From: Aquirufa lenticrescens
GTDB lineage: Bacteria > Bacteroidota > Bacteroidia > Cytophagales > Spirosomataceae
DNA length: 64,000 nt
Assembly: GCF_019916085.1 (NCBI RefSeq)
Contig: NZ_CP049834.1
Span: forward strand, 1,436,001-1,500,000
Direction: 5' to 3'
Shown: in pieces, positions 50,742 to 61,597 of the stretch
Layout: every line of letters starts with the position of its first letter
How positions within the stretch are numbered: position 1 is the first letter of the stretch
Program-made: the position numbers and the translations under genes
Notes under the pieces: model-generated
Told to the model about the DNA's origin: nothing
Seen by the model: only the letters and a program-made list of their open reading frames with translations
Databases searched by the model: none

Positions 50742-51016
50742 TTGTCGTTTAATATATTCGGTAGTCAGTAGTCAGTAATCAGTAGACAGTATCCAGTCCG
50801 GAGGTGGTTAGTCCGGAGGAATCATTTACCATTCACAAGTAATCAGTAGCCAGTAGTCAGTAGTCGGTATTCAGTGGGCAAAGTTCAAAGTTTAAAGAAT
50901 GACACTAAAACATTTCATATTCATCGCCGCAGGCGATTCCTCCTTTATGCTTTGTGCTCTATTCTTTATTCTTTATGCTTTAAATCTCTACTCTCTACTC
51001 TATAATCTCTACTCTC
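50742..51016. repeat. Repeat-rich spacer between uxaC and uxaB
   Basis: Three kinds of repeat fill this 275-base spacer. At 50761-50795 and 50840-50875 runs of AGTAGTCAGT and close variants occur. At 50796-50820 AGTCCGGAGG and TTAGTCCGGAGGA appear. ATCATTTACCATTCAC (50821-50836) is also found, inverted, in the rpoB/comEA spacer. An ATCGCC-GCA-GGCGAT mini-hairpin lies at 50923-50937. The last part (50941-51016) is a pyrimidine-rich repeat with CTCTACTCTC. No gene or clear promoter for uxaC is visible. Confidence 0.8.
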
Positions 51017-52468
51017 TTAAATATACTTTGTCACTCCCTCCACAAACCCTGGAACCGCCGTTAAATCTGTGCCCCATAGATCCGTATTGGATAATACTTT
51101 CTTCAAGTCAAAATCTTTCCAAGCCTCGTAGAAATACGGAGCATGGTCGCATTGGATAGGGTAGGCCTCTCCGTTGCTATCACCATAGTGTTTTCCACCT
51201 TCCTCTTTCACCGCGTGCATAAATTGCAAGTAGGCTGCGAAGCCCATGCAGAAAAGTTCAGGAGCCTTACCAAAGTTTTTAGCATAATTAACTAACAATG
51301 GCACGTTACGCATCCGCATTTTCGTCGTGTACTGTACCGTAATGTCGATCAATTTGTGGTTAATGAACGGATTACGGAAACGGTCTAACACAGAACGTCC
51401 AAAGCGATCCGCCACCTTGAAATCCATTTTATAAGGGATGCCCAGCGCTAGTTCGCTCAGCATTAAATTCATAATCAACTTGCTTAAATAGCCGTTTGCC
51501 ATCACATCTTTTACGAGACGGAAACCTAACAAAAAGGACATTCCGCAAAGTAAGGTGTGTGTTCCATTCAATAAACGCAATTTCAATTCGCGGTAGATCT
51601 CGATATCTTCGGCAATAATCACCCCTTTATCTGCAGGGGCAAAGGATAGCACTTCTTTTACTTTGGCCCCTCCCTGAATTGCCCAAAGGCTATACACCTC
51701 CGAAATGATCATCAAAGAATCTTCATAGCCTAATTGCGCGCAAATCTCTGCATTTGTCGCCGCATCCGGACTGCCCGGAACGATGCGATCCACTAAGGAA
51801 TTACAGAAGTGATTCGCCGTTTCTAACCAAGTCACAAACTCCGCAGATAAACCGTGGTCTGCTGCTAATTTCATGACAATGCCTTTCAGCACATCTCCGT
51901 TGTTGATAATTAATTCCGTAGGAACAATGACCATTCCTGAGGCAGCTGAACCAGCGAAATGCGTGAAACGCGCATGCAAGAACGCTAATAATTTAGCAGG
52001 AAAAGAACTAGGGCAACCATTTGCAATCGGATCGTTTGCCACGTAGGTGATTCCTACTTCGGTGGTATTCGAAAGGATGATTTGCATCTCCTCGCTCTTC
52101 GCGCATTCGATGATTTTATCCCAGTCTTTTGAAGCGGTAATGGTACGAGAGATGGAGGAATTGATGATATTCTCTTCTTTGGCCACACCCTCATCTATTC
52201 CCTTGATGCAATGCGTATACAAACCATCTTGTTCATCGAATGCATCTGCCCCTCCTTTAGCCGTCGATTTTACGACTACCACGCGACCCTTGAAAATTCC
52301 CGCACGGTTCGCTTTGTCGATATAAAAATCGCAAAGTCCACGTTGCAAGACCCCTGTCCCAAATTGTAGGACTTTCTCCGGATACGTAAATATCTCCGGC
52401 GATGGAACTTGTAAAGCAATAGAAGATTGAAGTTTGCCTGACTCCAGGAATTTTTTAGATAAGCGCAT
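51017..52468 (-). CDS. uxaB: Tagaturonate reductase (altronate oxidoreductase)
   Basis: A 483-residue mannitol dehydrogenase-superfamily enzyme. EKVLQFGTGVLQRGLCDFYI is the NAD-binding start, VVVVKSTAKGGADAFDEQDG and LYTHCIKG resemble UxaB, and IILSNTTEVGITYV is the typical catalytic-domain entry. VDRIVPGSP and KLRLLNGTHTLLCGMSFLLG match the conserved K-x-x-x-N-x-x-H core. It reduces tagaturonate to altronate. It precedes uxaC on the same strand but is separated from it by the repeat-rich spacer. Confidence 0.92.
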   Translation of the reverse strand: MRLSKKFLESGKLQSSIALQVPSPEIFTYPEKVLQFGTGVLQRGLCDFYIDKANRAGIFKGRVVVVKSTAKGGADAFDEQDGLYTHCIKGIDEGVAKEENIINSSISRTITASKDWDKIIECAKSEEMQIILSNTTEVGITYVANDPIANGCPSSFPAKLLAFLHARFTHFAGSAASGMVIVPTELIINNGDVLKGIVMKLAADHGLSAEFVTWLETANHFCNSLVDRIVPGSPDAATNAEICAQLGYEDSLMIISEVYSLWAIQGGAKVKEVLSFAPADKGVIIAEDIEIYRELKLRLLNGTHTLLCGMSFLLGFRLVKDVMANGYLSKLIMNLMLSELALGIPYKMDFKVADRFGRSVLDRFRNPFINHKLIDITVQYTTKMRMRNVPLLVNYAKNFGKAPELFCMGFAAYLQFMHAVKEEGGKHYGDSNGEAYPIQCDHAPYFYEAWKDFDLKKVLSNTDLWGTDLTAVPGFVEGVTKYI

Positions 52469-52548
52469 AGTAATTCTAATTTCCTTTAAAAGGCAAAAAT
52501 CCCACCTTTTTACCTGATTTTCAGCTAAAAAAACGGGATTAAATCACC

Positions 52549-52560
52549 TAAAACGTTTAC
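52549..52560. promoter_or_regulatory. AACGTT-centred near-palindrome upstream of uxaB
   Basis: TAAAACGTTTAC, near-symmetric around CG, lies about 80 bases upstream of uxaB and overlaps the end of the DUF3467 gene. LacI-family regulators of sugar-acid operons often bind such A-rich AACGTT palindromes. No regulator gene is nearby, so this is only suggestive. Confidence 0.25.
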
Positions 52561-52877
52561 GCTTCGCCTATGGGGCCGTTATAATTCATGGGGAATTGGA
52601 AACCTGCGGCATCCCCTTCCTTCATAATAGGGCCAAAGGCCTCTTCGTACTTCTGAATATTCTCTTGTAACGCCTGCATTAAGCGGTAAGCGTGGTCTGG
52701 AGTCATCACGACTCTTGACTTTACTTTCGCCTTAGGCAAGCCTGGAAGGATGCGAATAAAGTCCATCACAAATTCGGATGGGCTATGCGCAATTAACGCC
52801 AAATTCACATAATGACCTTCCGCCATTTCTTCTGGAAGTTCGATATTCAGTTGATTTTCTTCTGCTGGGTTTTCCAT
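52557..52877 (-). CDS. DUF3467-family protein
   Basis: A 106-residue protein of DUF3467: INIELPEEMAEGHYVNLAL-like residues (here LNIELPEEMAEGHYVNLALI), then HSPSEFVMDFIRILPGLPKA and KVKSRVVMTPDHAYRLMQAL. The family is common in Bacteroidota, usually just behind rpoC as here, and its function is unknown. The rpoC terminator lies between the two genes, so its expression would depend on read-through or on a promoter not recognised here. Confidence 0.88.
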   Translation of the reverse strand: MENPAEENQLNIELPEEMAEGHYVNLALIAHSPSEFVMDFIRILPGLPKAKVKSRVVMTPDHAYRLMQALQENIQKYEEAFGPIMKEGDAAGFQFPMNYNGPIGEA

Positions 52878-52900
52878 ATTTCTGTTCTGGTAAAAAATAA

Positions 52901-52928
52901 ACCCCCGAACTTAAGAAAAGCCGGGGGT
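52901..52928 (-). terminator. Rho-independent terminator after rpoC
   Basis: ACCCCCG (52901-52907) pairs with CGGGGGT (52922-52928). On the minus strand the stem is followed by TTATTTTTT. It lies 21 bases beyond the rpoC stop and before the DUF3467 start. Confidence 0.85.
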
Positions 52929-52949
52929 CTATTCAAATGAATCTACAAA

Positions 52950-55900
52950 TTAGTTTGCAGCTTCTACTTTTTCTTTCGCTTCAGCGATTTCTGCAGCTTC
53001 TTTCTTCGCTTCCATTGCTTTTAGCTCATCTTTCGATGTGACTAAAATGTCCTTGTAGCGACGAAGACCTGTTCCTGCTGGAATCAAGTGACCTACGATA
53101 ACGTTCTCTTTCAAGCCGTCTAGCGTATCTACTTTCGCGCGAATCGACGCTTCAGAAAGTACTTTCGTAGTTTCCTGGAACGATGCAGCGGAGATGAATG
53201 ATTCCGTTCCTAACGACGCTTGCGTGATACCTTGTAAGTTAGAAGAAGAAACGGCTGCTTGCGCATCACGGACCTTCATTAACTTCATATCTCTACGTTT
53301 TAACGAAGAGTTCTCATCACGCAAAGCACGAGCAGAAAGAATCATACCTGCTTTGTATTTCTCAGAATCTCCAGCGTCAGTGATCACTTTCTGATCTAAG
53401 ATCAAGTCGTTCTCGTGACGGAATACGAAACGATCTACGTTTTGACCTTGTAAGAATTGCGTATCACCTGGCTCTAAAATCTGAACTTTTTGCATCATTT
53501 GGCGAACGATACACTCGATGTGCTTATCATTGATCTTCACACCTTGTAGACGGTATACGTCTTGGATCTCGTTCACTAAGTATTCTTGTACCGCTGTAGG
53601 TCCTTTGATCTTCAAGATATCTGAAGGTGTAATAGCACCATCAGAAAGTGGAGAACCTGCACGCACGAAGTCATTATTTTGTACTAAGATGAATCGTGTT
53701 AAAGGTACTAGGTAACGACGCTCAGCTCCCTCTTTCGGTGTCACGATAATCTCGCGATTACCACGCTTAATTACACCGTAAGAAATTACCCCATCGATCT
53801 CCGTTACAACGGCTGGGTTAGATGGGTTACGTGCTTCGAATAATTCCGTAACACGTGGAAGACCACCCGTAATGTCACGTGTTTTACCTGCCGCACGAGG
53901 AATCTTAGCGATAATTTGACCCGCTTTGATTTTATCTCCTTCGTCGATCGCTAAACGCGCACCTACTGGAACGTTGTATACTAAATCTTCTTTACCTTTT
54001 GCTTTTACTAATACGGATGGGTTCTTTGTCTTATCTTTCGATTCTACAATGACCTTCTCACGCATACCTGTTTGCTCATCTGCTTCCTCTTTGTAGGTAT
54101 TGTTTTCTTCGATTGCCTCGAACTCAATTTTACCTTCAGCTTCAGAAAGGATTACCGCATTGTATGGATCCCAAGCACAGATTTCGTCTCCTTTTTTCAC
54201 CGCTTGGCCTTCCTTAACGCGTAAGAATGAACCATAAGGAATGTTAGAAGAGATCAAGATTTGTTTGTTCGCTGGGTTCACAATTTGAACTTCACCAGAA
54301 CGACCCATCACGATTTCTACTGGATTTCCATCTGCATCTGTAGAGCTTACAGAACGAACCTCTTCGAAGTTAATCACCCCGTCAAATTTCGCTTTAACGC
54401 TTGCATCTAAGGAAACGTTTTGTGCCGTACCACCCACGTGGAACGTACGTAACGTTAACTGAGTACCTGGCTCACCAATCGATTGAGAGGCAATTACACC
54501 TACCGCTTCCCCTAAGTTCACCATCGCAGCTGTCGCTAAGTTACGTCCGTAACATTTCGCACAAACACCGCTTTGCGTTTCACAAGTTAATACCGAACGA
54601 ATTTCTACTGACTCGATCGCTGTCTCATCAATTTTCGTTGCGATTGCCTCGTTGATTTCATCACCAGAAGCTACGATTAACTCATTTGTGATTGGATCAT
54701 ATACATCGTGAATAGATACACGACCTAAGATACGCTCAGATAATGGCTCGATGATCTCCTCATTGTCTTTCAATGGGAACACCTCGATACCACGTAAGGT
54801 ACCGCAATCTTCTTCGTTCACGATAACGTCTTGTGCTACGTCGTGTAGACGACGAGTCAAGTAACCCGCATCGGCTGTTTTCAAGGCAGTATCTGCCAAA
54901 CCTTTACGCGCACCGTGAGTTGAGATAAAGTACTCTAATACGTCAAGACCTTCTTTAAAGTTAGAAAGGATTGGGTTTTCGATGATTTCACCTACTGAAC
55001 CTTGTAAGTTCTTTTGAGGTTTCGCCATCAAACCACGCATACCACCTAGTTGACGAATTTGCTCACGAGAACCACGGGCTCCAGAGTGCATCATCATATA
55101 GATCGCGTTAAATCCTTGGTTATCCTCTTCCATCTGCTTCATCAATGTCTCGGTAATTTTCGAGTTCACTTTTGTCCAGATGTCAATAACTGCATTGTAA
55201 CGCTCGTTATCTGTGATTAAACCCATTAAGTAGTTGTCCCAAACCGCTTGAACATCATCCTGTGCTTTCTTCACTAAGGAAGCTTTCTCAGCTGGAATTT
55301 GAACATCACCAATACCCATCGATAAACCACCGTGGAAGGCTTGTTGGAAACCTAATTCTTTGATATCATCTAAGAATTGCGCTGTACGAGCCATACCACA
55401 GATCTTGTGAACGTGTGAGATGATTTGTTGCAATTTCTTCTTAGTCAATAACTCATTGATGTAACCTACTTGCTCAGGAACACATAAGTTGAATAATACA
55501 CGTCCAGCAACAGTTTCCACCATTTCTTGAACTAATGTACCGTCTTCCTTACGAACGGTAGCTTTCACTACGATGTTCGCGTGCTTAGACAATTTCTTCT
55601 CGTTCAAGGCGATTACAACCTCCTCAAATCCGTAGAAACGGTGTCCTTCTCCCTCTACCTTGTGGTCTGGAGTTGACTTACGTCCTTTAGTTACATAATA
55701 TAAACCTAACACCATGTCCTGAGATGGTACCGTAATAGGCGCACCATTCGCTGGGTTCAAGATGTTATGTGATGCAAGCATTAATAACGAGGCTTCCAAA
55801 ATCGCTTCATGTCCTAGTGGAACGTGAACCGCCATCTGGTCACCATCGAAATCGGCGTTAAATGCCGTACAAGTTAATGGGTGCAATTGGATCGCTTTTC

Positions 55901-57281
55901 CTTCGATTAATTTCGGTTGGAAAGCTTGGATACCTAAACGGTGAAGGGTAGGAGCACGGTTTAAAAGAACTGGGTGTCCTTTCATTACATTTTCCAAAAT
56001 ATCCCAAACCACTGGATCCTTACGATCAACAATTTTCTTCGCAGACTTAACCGTCTTCACGATACCACGCTCGATCAACTTACGGATAACAAACGGCTTG
56101 AATAATTCTGCCGCCATATCCTTCGGAAGACCACACTCGTGCATTTTCAATTCTGGACCTACCACGATAACCGAACGACCTGAATAATCGACACGCTTAC
56201 CTAATAAGTTTTGACGGAAACGACCTTGCTTACCTTTCAACATATCAGAAAGAGACTTCAAGGCACGGTTACCTTCAGAACGAACCGCATTTACTTTACG
56301 TGAGTTGTCAAATAAGCTATCTACAGCTTCTTGCAACATACGTTTTTCGTTACGTAAGATTACCTCTGGCGCTTTGATTTCGATCAAACGCTTCAAACGG
56401 TTGTTACGGATAATCACACGACGGTATAAGTCGTTCAAGTCAGATGTCGCAAAACGACCTCCATCTAATGGCACCAATGGACGTAATTCTGGTGGAATTA
56501 CTGGAACCATTTTGATGATCATCCACTCAGGACGGTTATCGATACGACCGATCGACTCACGGAACGCTTCTACCACTTTCAAACGCTTCAAGGCTTCAGC
56601 CTTACGTTGTTGAGATGATTCAGTGTCTGCAGAGTGACGCAAGTCAGCCGATAAGCTGTCTAAGTCAATGCGAGATAATAACATATTTAACGCGTCAGCA
56701 CCCATTTTCGCGATGAATTTCTGTGGATCTTCATCAGGTAAATGTTGGTTCTCGCGCGGTAATTTGTCTAAGATATCTAAGTACTCGTCTTCTGTTAAGA
56801 AATCAAGGTATTGGCTACCAATCTTTCCTTCTTCCGCGTACATACCCGGTTGAACTACCACGAAACGCTCGTAATAAATTACTTGGTCTAATTTCTTCGT
56901 AGATAAACCTAGCATATAACCGATTTTGTTCGGTAAGCTACGGAAGTACCAGATGTGTGCTACTGGAACCACTAATTCGATGTGGCCCATACGCTCACGA
57001 CGTACTTTTTTCTCCGTTACTTCTACACCACAGCGATCGCAAATGATGCCTTTGTAACGAATACGCTTGTATTTACCGCAATGGCACTCCCAGTCCTTTG
57101 TAGGACCGAAGATACGCTCGCAAAACAAACCGCCCATTTCGGGTTTGTAGGTACGGTAGTTGATGGTTTCCGGTTGTGTTACCTCGCCATTAGACCCCTC
57201 TAAGATGGACTCAGGAGAGGCTAGTGAGATGGTTACTTTTTGGAAATCGCTATTCAGCTTTCTAGTCTTTTTAAATGACAT
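52950..57281 (-). CDS. rpoC: DNA-directed RNA polymerase subunit beta'
   Basis: The 1443-residue beta' subunit. The N-terminal zinc site is seen in [20 protein letters not shown], the catalytic Mg-binding loop in [20 protein letters not shown], and the second zinc site in [18 protein letters not shown]. The C-terminal tail is glutamate- and lysine-rich. It follows rpoB after 56 bases and is presumably co-transcribed with it. Confidence 0.99.
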   Translation of the reverse strand: MSFKKTRKLNSDFQKVTISLASPESILEGSNGEVTQPETINYRTYKPEMGGLFCERIFGPTKDWECHCGKYKRIRYKGIICDRCGVEVTEKKVRRERMGHIELVVPVAHIWYFRSLPNKIGYMLGLSTKKLDQVIYYERFVVVQPGMYAEEGKIGSQYLDFLTEDEYLDILDKLPRENQHLPDEDPQKFIAKMGADALNMLLSRIDLDSLSADLRHSADTESSQQRKAEALKRLKVVEAFRESIGRIDNRPEWMIIKMVPVIPPELRPLVPLDGGRFATSDLNDLYRRVIIRNNRLKRLIEIKAPEVILRNEKRMLQEAVDSLFDNSRKVNAVRSEGNRALKSLSDMLKGKQGRFRQNLLGKRVDYSGRSVIVVGPELKMHECGLPKDMAAELFKPFVIRKLIERGIVKTVKSAKKIVDRKDPVVWDILENVMKGHPVLLNRAPTLHRLGIQAFQPKLIEGKAIQLHPLTCTAFNADFDGDQMAVHVPLGHEAILEASLLMLASHNILNPANGAPITVPSQDMVLGLYYVTKGRKSTPDHKVEGEGHRFYGFEEVVIALNEKKLSKHANIVVKATVRKEDGTLVQEMVETVAGRVLFNLCVPEQVGYINELLTKKKLQQIISHVHKICGMARTAQFLDDIKELGFQQAFHGGLSMGIGDVQIPAEKASLVKKAQDDVQAVWDNYLMGLITDNERYNAVIDIWTKVNSKITETLMKQMEEDNQGFNAIYMMMHSGARGSREQIRQLGGMRGLMAKPQKNLQGSVGEIIENPILSNFKEGLDVLEYFISTHGARKGLADTALKTADAGYLTRRLHDVAQDVIVNEEDCGTLRGIEVFPLKDNEEIIEPLSERILGRVSIHDVYDPITNELIVASGDEINEAIATKIDETAIESVEIRSVLTCETQSGVCAKCYGRNLATAAMVNLGEAVGVIASQSIGEPGTQLTLRTFHVGGTAQNVSLDASVKAKFDGVINFEEVRSVSSTDADGNPVEIVMGRSGEVQIVNPANKQILISSNIPYGSFLRVKEGQAVKKGDEICAWDPYNAVILSEAEGKIEFEAIEENNTYKEEADEQTGMREKVIVESKDKTKNPSVLVKAKGKEDLVYNVPVGARLAIDEGDKIKAGQIIAKIPRAAGKTRDITGGLPRVTELFEARNPSNPAVVTEIDGVISYGVIKRGNREIIVTPKEGAERRYLVPLTRFILVQNNDFVRAGSPLSDGAITPSDILKIKGPTAVQEYLVNEIQDVYRLQGVKINDKHIECIVRQMMQKVQILEPGDTQFLQGQNVDRFVFRHENDLILDQKVITDAGDSEKYKAGMILSARALRDENSSLKRRDMKLMKVRDAQAAVSSSNLQGITQASLGTESFISAASFQETTKVLSEASIRAKVDTLDGLKENVIVGHLIPAGTGLRRYKDILVTSKDELKAMEAKKEAAEIAEAKEKVEAAN

Positions 57282-57337
57282 TTTCTATGTATTTTATTGG
57301 AAAATGAACTCTTTTAATAGGGCCAAAGCCCAATGGT

Positions 57338-60300
57338 TTACTCAAGGGTGATTTCAAGGGCTAAACCTCTCAATTCGTGAATCAATACGTTGAATGATTC
57401 TGGAATGTTAGGCTTAGGCATGTTCTCTCCTTTTACAATAGCTTCGTAAGCTTTTGCGCGGCCGATGACATCATCAGACTTCACAGTTAAGATCTCTTGC
57501 AAGATATTCGCTGCACCGAAGGCCTCTAATGCCCAAACCTCCATCTCACCAAAACGCTGACCACCAAACTGAGCTTTACCACCCAATGGTTGTTGTGTAA
57601 TTAATGAGTAAGGTCCGATCGAACGTGCGTGCATCTTATCATCCACTAAGTGACCCAGTTTCAACATATAGATGATACCTACAGTCACCGGTTGATCAAA
57701 TTTATCACCCGTTAAACCATTGTATAAATACGTACGACCCCAGTCTGGTAAACCGGCTAACGTTAATTCAGCGGCTACCTCTGCTTCAGTTCCACCGTCG
57801 AAAATAGGCGTTGCATAACGCTTACCTAGTTTTTGTCCAGCCCAACCTAATACGGTCTCGTAAATTTGTCCTAAGTTCATACGAGATGGTACCCCTAGTG
57901 GATTCAATACGATATCTACTGGTGTTCCATCTTCTAAGAATGGCATATCTTCTTCACGTACGATACGAGCAACAATACCCTTATTACCGTGACGACCCGC
58001 CATCTTATCACCCACTTTTAACTTACGTTTCTTAGCTACATACACCTTCGCTAATTTCACGATACCAGCAGGTAATTCATCACCTACTTCTAACACGAAA
58101 CGCTCACGCTTGAAGTTACCAGCGATTTCGTTACGACGAACGTGGTAGCTCTTAATTAAGGCTAAGAAAGTCGCGTTAGTCGCTGCATCCGCAGTAGCAT
58201 CTTCTACGATCAAATCTGAAAGTAAATTCGCTTCTTCAGGAACGGCATATGTTGACTCATCGCGGTATAAGTTTTTATCTGGGAATAATAATTCTTCGAT
58301 ATTCTTCGCTGTGAATTTAACCCCTTTCTCTACGATCACTGTGCCAAACTTGTGACGGATTCCACCACATGTTTTTCCAGCCAATAAAGCAACGGTCTTT
58401 TCGATCATGATCTTACGAACCTCTAATAGGTCTTTACCGTATTGCTTCATAACCAACTTCAATTCAGCCTTCGACTTATCGCGTTGATCCTTATCCTTTT
58501 TAGGACGAGCAAACAATTTCGTGTCGATAACCACCCCTTTTAATGATGGTGGCGCTTTCTTCGAAGCATCTTTCACATCACCAGCTTTGTCACCAAAGAT
58601 GGCACGTAATAATTTCTCTTCTGGAGTTGGATCAGACTCTCCTTTTGGTGTAATCTTACCAATTAAGATATCTCCTTCTTTCACCTCAGAACCTACGCGA
58701 ACAACACCGTTCTCATCTAGGTTACGAACTGTTTCCTCAGAAACGTTCGGGATTTCAGAAGTTAATTCCTCCTCACCACGTTTCGTATCACGTACCTCTA
58801 ATTCGAATTCCTCAATGTGGATCGAAGTAAAGATATCGTCACGAACCACTTTTTCAGACATTACGATCGCATCCTCAAAGTTGTAACCTTGCCATGGCAT
58901 GAACGCCACTTTCATGTTACGACCTAAAGCTAGCTCACCTGCTTGAGTTGCATAACCTTCGCAAAGCGCTTGACCCTTCACCACTTTTTGTCCTTTGAAG
59001 ACAATTGGTTTCAAGTTGATCGTTGTATCCTGGTTCGTTCTACGGAACTTGATTAATTTGTATTCTTTTGTAGAACCGTGGAAGCTTACTAATTTTTGCT
59101 CCTCCGTTTGATCGTAGTTTACTACAATGCGTAAAGCATCTACGTATTCGATCACACCACTTCCTTCAGCAACTACTAAAGTACGGGAGTCAATCGCCAC
59201 GCGGTGTTCTAAACCTGTACCTACGATAGGTGCTTCTGGGCGTAACAATGGCACCGCTTGGCGCTGCATGTTCGATCCCATCAAGGCACGGTTCGCATCA
59301 TCATGTTCTAAGAAAGGAATCATAGAAGCCGCAACCGAAACAATTTGGTTAGGCGCTACGTCCATGTATTGTGCATCCGCTGGATTGACTAACGGGAAGT
59401 CACCTTCGAAACGTGCTTTCACACGGTCAGATAAGAATTTACCCGTTTTGTCAATCTGTGCATTCGCTTGAACGATGTTCTTGCCATCTTCTTCTTCAGC
59501 CGTTAAATACGAAACAGTCGTAGACGTATCTACTTTTCCTGATTCGATTAGACGGTAAGGAGTTTCGATGAAGCCCATTCCGTTTACTTTCGCGTGAACG
59601 CAAAGAGAAGAAATCAAACCGATGTTTGGTCCCTCTGGCGTTTCAATCGTACAAAGACGACCGTAGTGCGTGTAGTGAACGTCACGAACCTCGAAACCAG
59701 CTCTTTCACGAGAAAGACCGCCTGGCCCTAGGGCAGACATACGACGCTTGTGCGTGATCTCAGCTAATGGATTCGTTTGATCCATAAATTGAGATAGCTG
59801 ATTTGTTCCAAAGAACGAGTTAATCACAGACGATAACGTACGTGCATTAATCAAGTCTACTGGCTTAAAGTCCTCGTTATCACGAACGTTCATACGTTCT
59901 TTGATCGTACGAGCCATACGTGCAAGACCTACACCGAATTGAGCATATAATTGCTCACCCACTGTACGTACACGACGGTTTGACAAGTGGTCAATATCAT
60001 CGACAACCGCGCGAGAGTTGATCAAACCGATCAAATACTTCACGATAGAGATGATATCTTCTTTTGTCAATACCTTAATATCCATTGGGATATCATGGCC
60101 TAATTTTTTATTGATACGGTAACGACCTACTTCGCCTAAATCATAACGCTTGTCTGAGAAGAACAAGTTTTGGATGATATCACGTGCCGTTTGCTCATCT
60201 GGAGCATCTGTATTACGTAATTGCTTGTAGATAACTTCTACCGCCTCTTTCTCCGAGTTCGAAGTATCTTTTTGTAAAGTATTGTAGATGATGTTGTAAT

Positions 60301-61210
60301 CAGATACGTTCACATCGTCTTTGTGCAAGATGATTGTGCTTGATCCTGATTCCAAAATCGTCTCGATCTCGTTCTCCGTAATAACGGTATCACGCTCGAT
60401 CAAGATTTCGTTACGGTCGATAGAAACTACCTCACCTGTATCTTCATCTACGAAGTCTTCTTGCCACGTTTTCAAAACCCTCGCAGCTAAGCGACGTCCT
60501 ACCGTAGTTTTCAAGTTTTTCTTGTCCACCTTCATTTCTTCAGCTAAGCCAAATAAATCAAGGATGTCCTTGTCATTTCCGTAACCAATTGCACGAAGCA
60601 ATACAGTCACTGGGAATTTCTTTTTACGGTCGATGTAGGCATACATCACATTGTTAACGTCCGTTGCAAATTCAATCCAAGAACCCTTGAATGGAATGAT
60701 ACGAGCCGAATACAATTTAGTTCCATTCGTATGCTTCGATTGCGCGAAGAATACACCTGGCGAACGGTGCAACTGAGAAACGATGACACGCTCAGCACCG
60801 TTGATCACGAATGATCCACGTTCTGTCATGTACGGAATGTTTCCTAAGAATACTTCTTGTTCGATGGTTTGGAAATCTTCGTTGTCTGTATCATTACAGA
60901 TCAAACGTAATTTCGCTTTTAAAGGTACTGAATACGTTAAACCGCGGTCGATACACTCATCTACCGAATATTTCGGTGGATCTACAGAGTAGTCAACGAA
61001 CGACAAAACGAAATTTTCCCGCGAATCCGCGATTGGAAAATTCTCAGCAAACACTTTAAATAAACCTTCGTCAGTACGATTCTCAGCAGCTGTCTCTAGC
61101 TGGAAAAAATCCTGAAAGGATTTGATTTGGATATCCAGAAAATCTGGATAATCGATCACAGACTGCGTTTTCGCAAAGCTGTGTCTTCCTGTGGCAGTGA
61201 TGTTACTCAA
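57338..61210 (-). CDS. rpoB: DNA-directed RNA polymerase subunit beta
   Basis: The 1290-residue beta subunit. The rifampicin region reads [20 protein letters not shown] followed by [20 protein letters not shown]. Further blocks are [35 protein letters not shown] and [20 protein letters not shown]. It is the first gene of the rpoBC unit. Unlike the common arrangement, no rplJ-rplL genes precede it; the upstream region is a 387-base spacer to a divergent gene. Confidence 0.99.
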   Translation of the reverse strand: MSNITATGRHSFAKTQSVIDYPDFLDIQIKSFQDFFQLETAAENRTDEGLFKVFAENFPIADSRENFVLSFVDYSVDPPKYSVDECIDRGLTYSVPLKAKLRLICNDTDNEDFQTIEQEVFLGNIPYMTERGSFVINGAERVIVSQLHRSPGVFFAQSKHTNGTKLYSARIIPFKGSWIEFATDVNNVMYAYIDRKKKFPVTVLLRAIGYGNDKDILDLFGLAEEMKVDKKNLKTTVGRRLAARVLKTWQEDFVDEDTGEVVSIDRNEILIERDTVITENEIETILESGSSTIILHKDDVNVSDYNIIYNTLQKDTSNSEKEAVEVIYKQLRNTDAPDEQTARDIIQNLFFSDKRYDLGEVGRYRINKKLGHDIPMDIKVLTKEDIISIVKYLIGLINSRAVVDDIDHLSNRRVRTVGEQLYAQFGVGLARMARTIKERMNVRDNEDFKPVDLINARTLSSVINSFFGTNQLSQFMDQTNPLAEITHKRRMSALGPGGLSRERAGFEVRDVHYTHYGRLCTIETPEGPNIGLISSLCVHAKVNGMGFIETPYRLIESGKVDTSTTVSYLTAEEEDGKNIVQANAQIDKTGKFLSDRVKARFEGDFPLVNPADAQYMDVAPNQIVSVAASMIPFLEHDDANRALMGSNMQRQAVPLLRPEAPIVGTGLEHRVAIDSRTLVVAEGSGVIEYVDALRIVVNYDQTEEQKLVSFHGSTKEYKLIKFRRTNQDTTINLKPIVFKGQKVVKGQALCEGYATQAGELALGRNMKVAFMPWQGYNFEDAIVMSEKVVRDDIFTSIHIEEFELEVRDTKRGEEELTSEIPNVSEETVRNLDENGVVRVGSEVKEGDILIGKITPKGESDPTPEEKLLRAIFGDKAGDVKDASKKAPPSLKGVVIDTKLFARPKKDKDQRDKSKAELKLVMKQYGKDLLEVRKIMIEKTVALLAGKTCGGIRHKFGTVIVEKGVKFTAKNIEELLFPDKNLYRDESTYAVPEEANLLSDLIVEDATADAATNATFLALIKSYHVRRNEIAGNFKRERFVLEVGDELPAGIVKLAKVYVAKKRKLKVGDKMAGRHGNKGIVARIVREEDMPFLEDGTPVDIVLNPLGVPSRMNLGQIYETVLGWAGQKLGKRYATPIFDGGTEAEVAAELTLAGLPDWGRTYLYNGLTGDKFDQPVTVGIIYMLKLGHLVDDKMHARSIGPYSLITQQPLGGKAQFGGQRFGEMEVWALEAFGAANILQEILTVKSDDVIGRAKAYEAIVKGENMPKPNIPESFNVLIHELRGLALEITLE

Positions 61211-61386
61211 GGCTTTATACGTTTTAAATTAAATGAAAAATGGCCCTATGGGCACAATTTAAAGCTGAAATGCCTCGTAGATGAAAAAATGATTCCCCTT
61301 TGCGCTTCCCCTACGATAAAGGAATTGTGTTTCAGAAATCATTTCTTTTTGGATAGGCCCGAAGGCTTGTACCCTAAAATAGCCTG

Positions 61387-61417
61387 CAAAGGTACTGATA
61401 ATTTTCTGAGAAACAAG
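61387..61417 (-). promoter_or_regulatory. Predicted promoter of rpoBC
   Basis: On the minus strand CTTG (61414-61417), 19 bases, then TACCTTTG (61387-61394). The -7 part is a perfect TAnnTTTG match and the -33 part has one mismatch to TTTG. It predicts a leader of about 170 bases before rpoB. Confidence 0.65.
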
Positions 61418-61456
61418 GGGGTTGTGAGATTTTTGTTTGAGATTGCTGAAACAATA

Positions 61457-61585
61457 GTAAATGGTGAATGGTAAATGATTTAGGTTTTGTTTTTATTCTC
61501 CAAAAATATCTGGCACCCCATTCACCATTTACCACTTACCATTCACCATTAATGTTCCGCCTCTCACTCACCATTCACCATTTAC
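61457..61585. repeat. CCATTCACCATTTAC repeats (two direct, one inverted)
   Basis: The 15-base word CCATTCACCATTTAC occurs at 61518-61532 and 61571-61585, and its exact reverse complement at 61457-61471. Partial copies (TTACCATTCACCATT) lie between. The inverted pair could form a long hairpin. A related 16-base word is found in the uxaC/uxaB spacer at 50821-50836. Confidence 0.85.
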
Positions 61586-61597
61586 AATCAACCACTA

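Larger units (their letters stand above)
61211..61597. other. 387-bp spacer: rpoB leader, promoter and short repeats
   Basis: No gene is visible. The part near rpoB (61211-61380) would be its leader and contains a weak GCCC-TAT-GGGC hairpin (61243-61253). A good minus-strand promoter lies at 61387-61417. The rest, toward the ComEA-like gene, holds three copies of a 15-base word, one inverted (61457-61585). No clear plus-strand promoter for the ComEA-like gene was found. Confidence 0.75.

Noticed and set aside
50899..51159. 86-codon open frame in the uxaC/uxaB spacer
   Set aside because: It is made of the pyrimidine-rich repeat and runs into the antisense of uxaB; no start signal or domain is visible.
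53194..59471. Several plus-strand open frames of 60-120 codons opposite rpoB and rpoC
   Set aside because: They are antisense shadows of highly conserved coding sequence and show no signal or domain of their own.
61127..61474. Plus-strand open frame in the rpoB leader region
   Set aside because: It begins inside rpoB on the other strand and crosses the leader; it has no homology features and is probably a chance frame.
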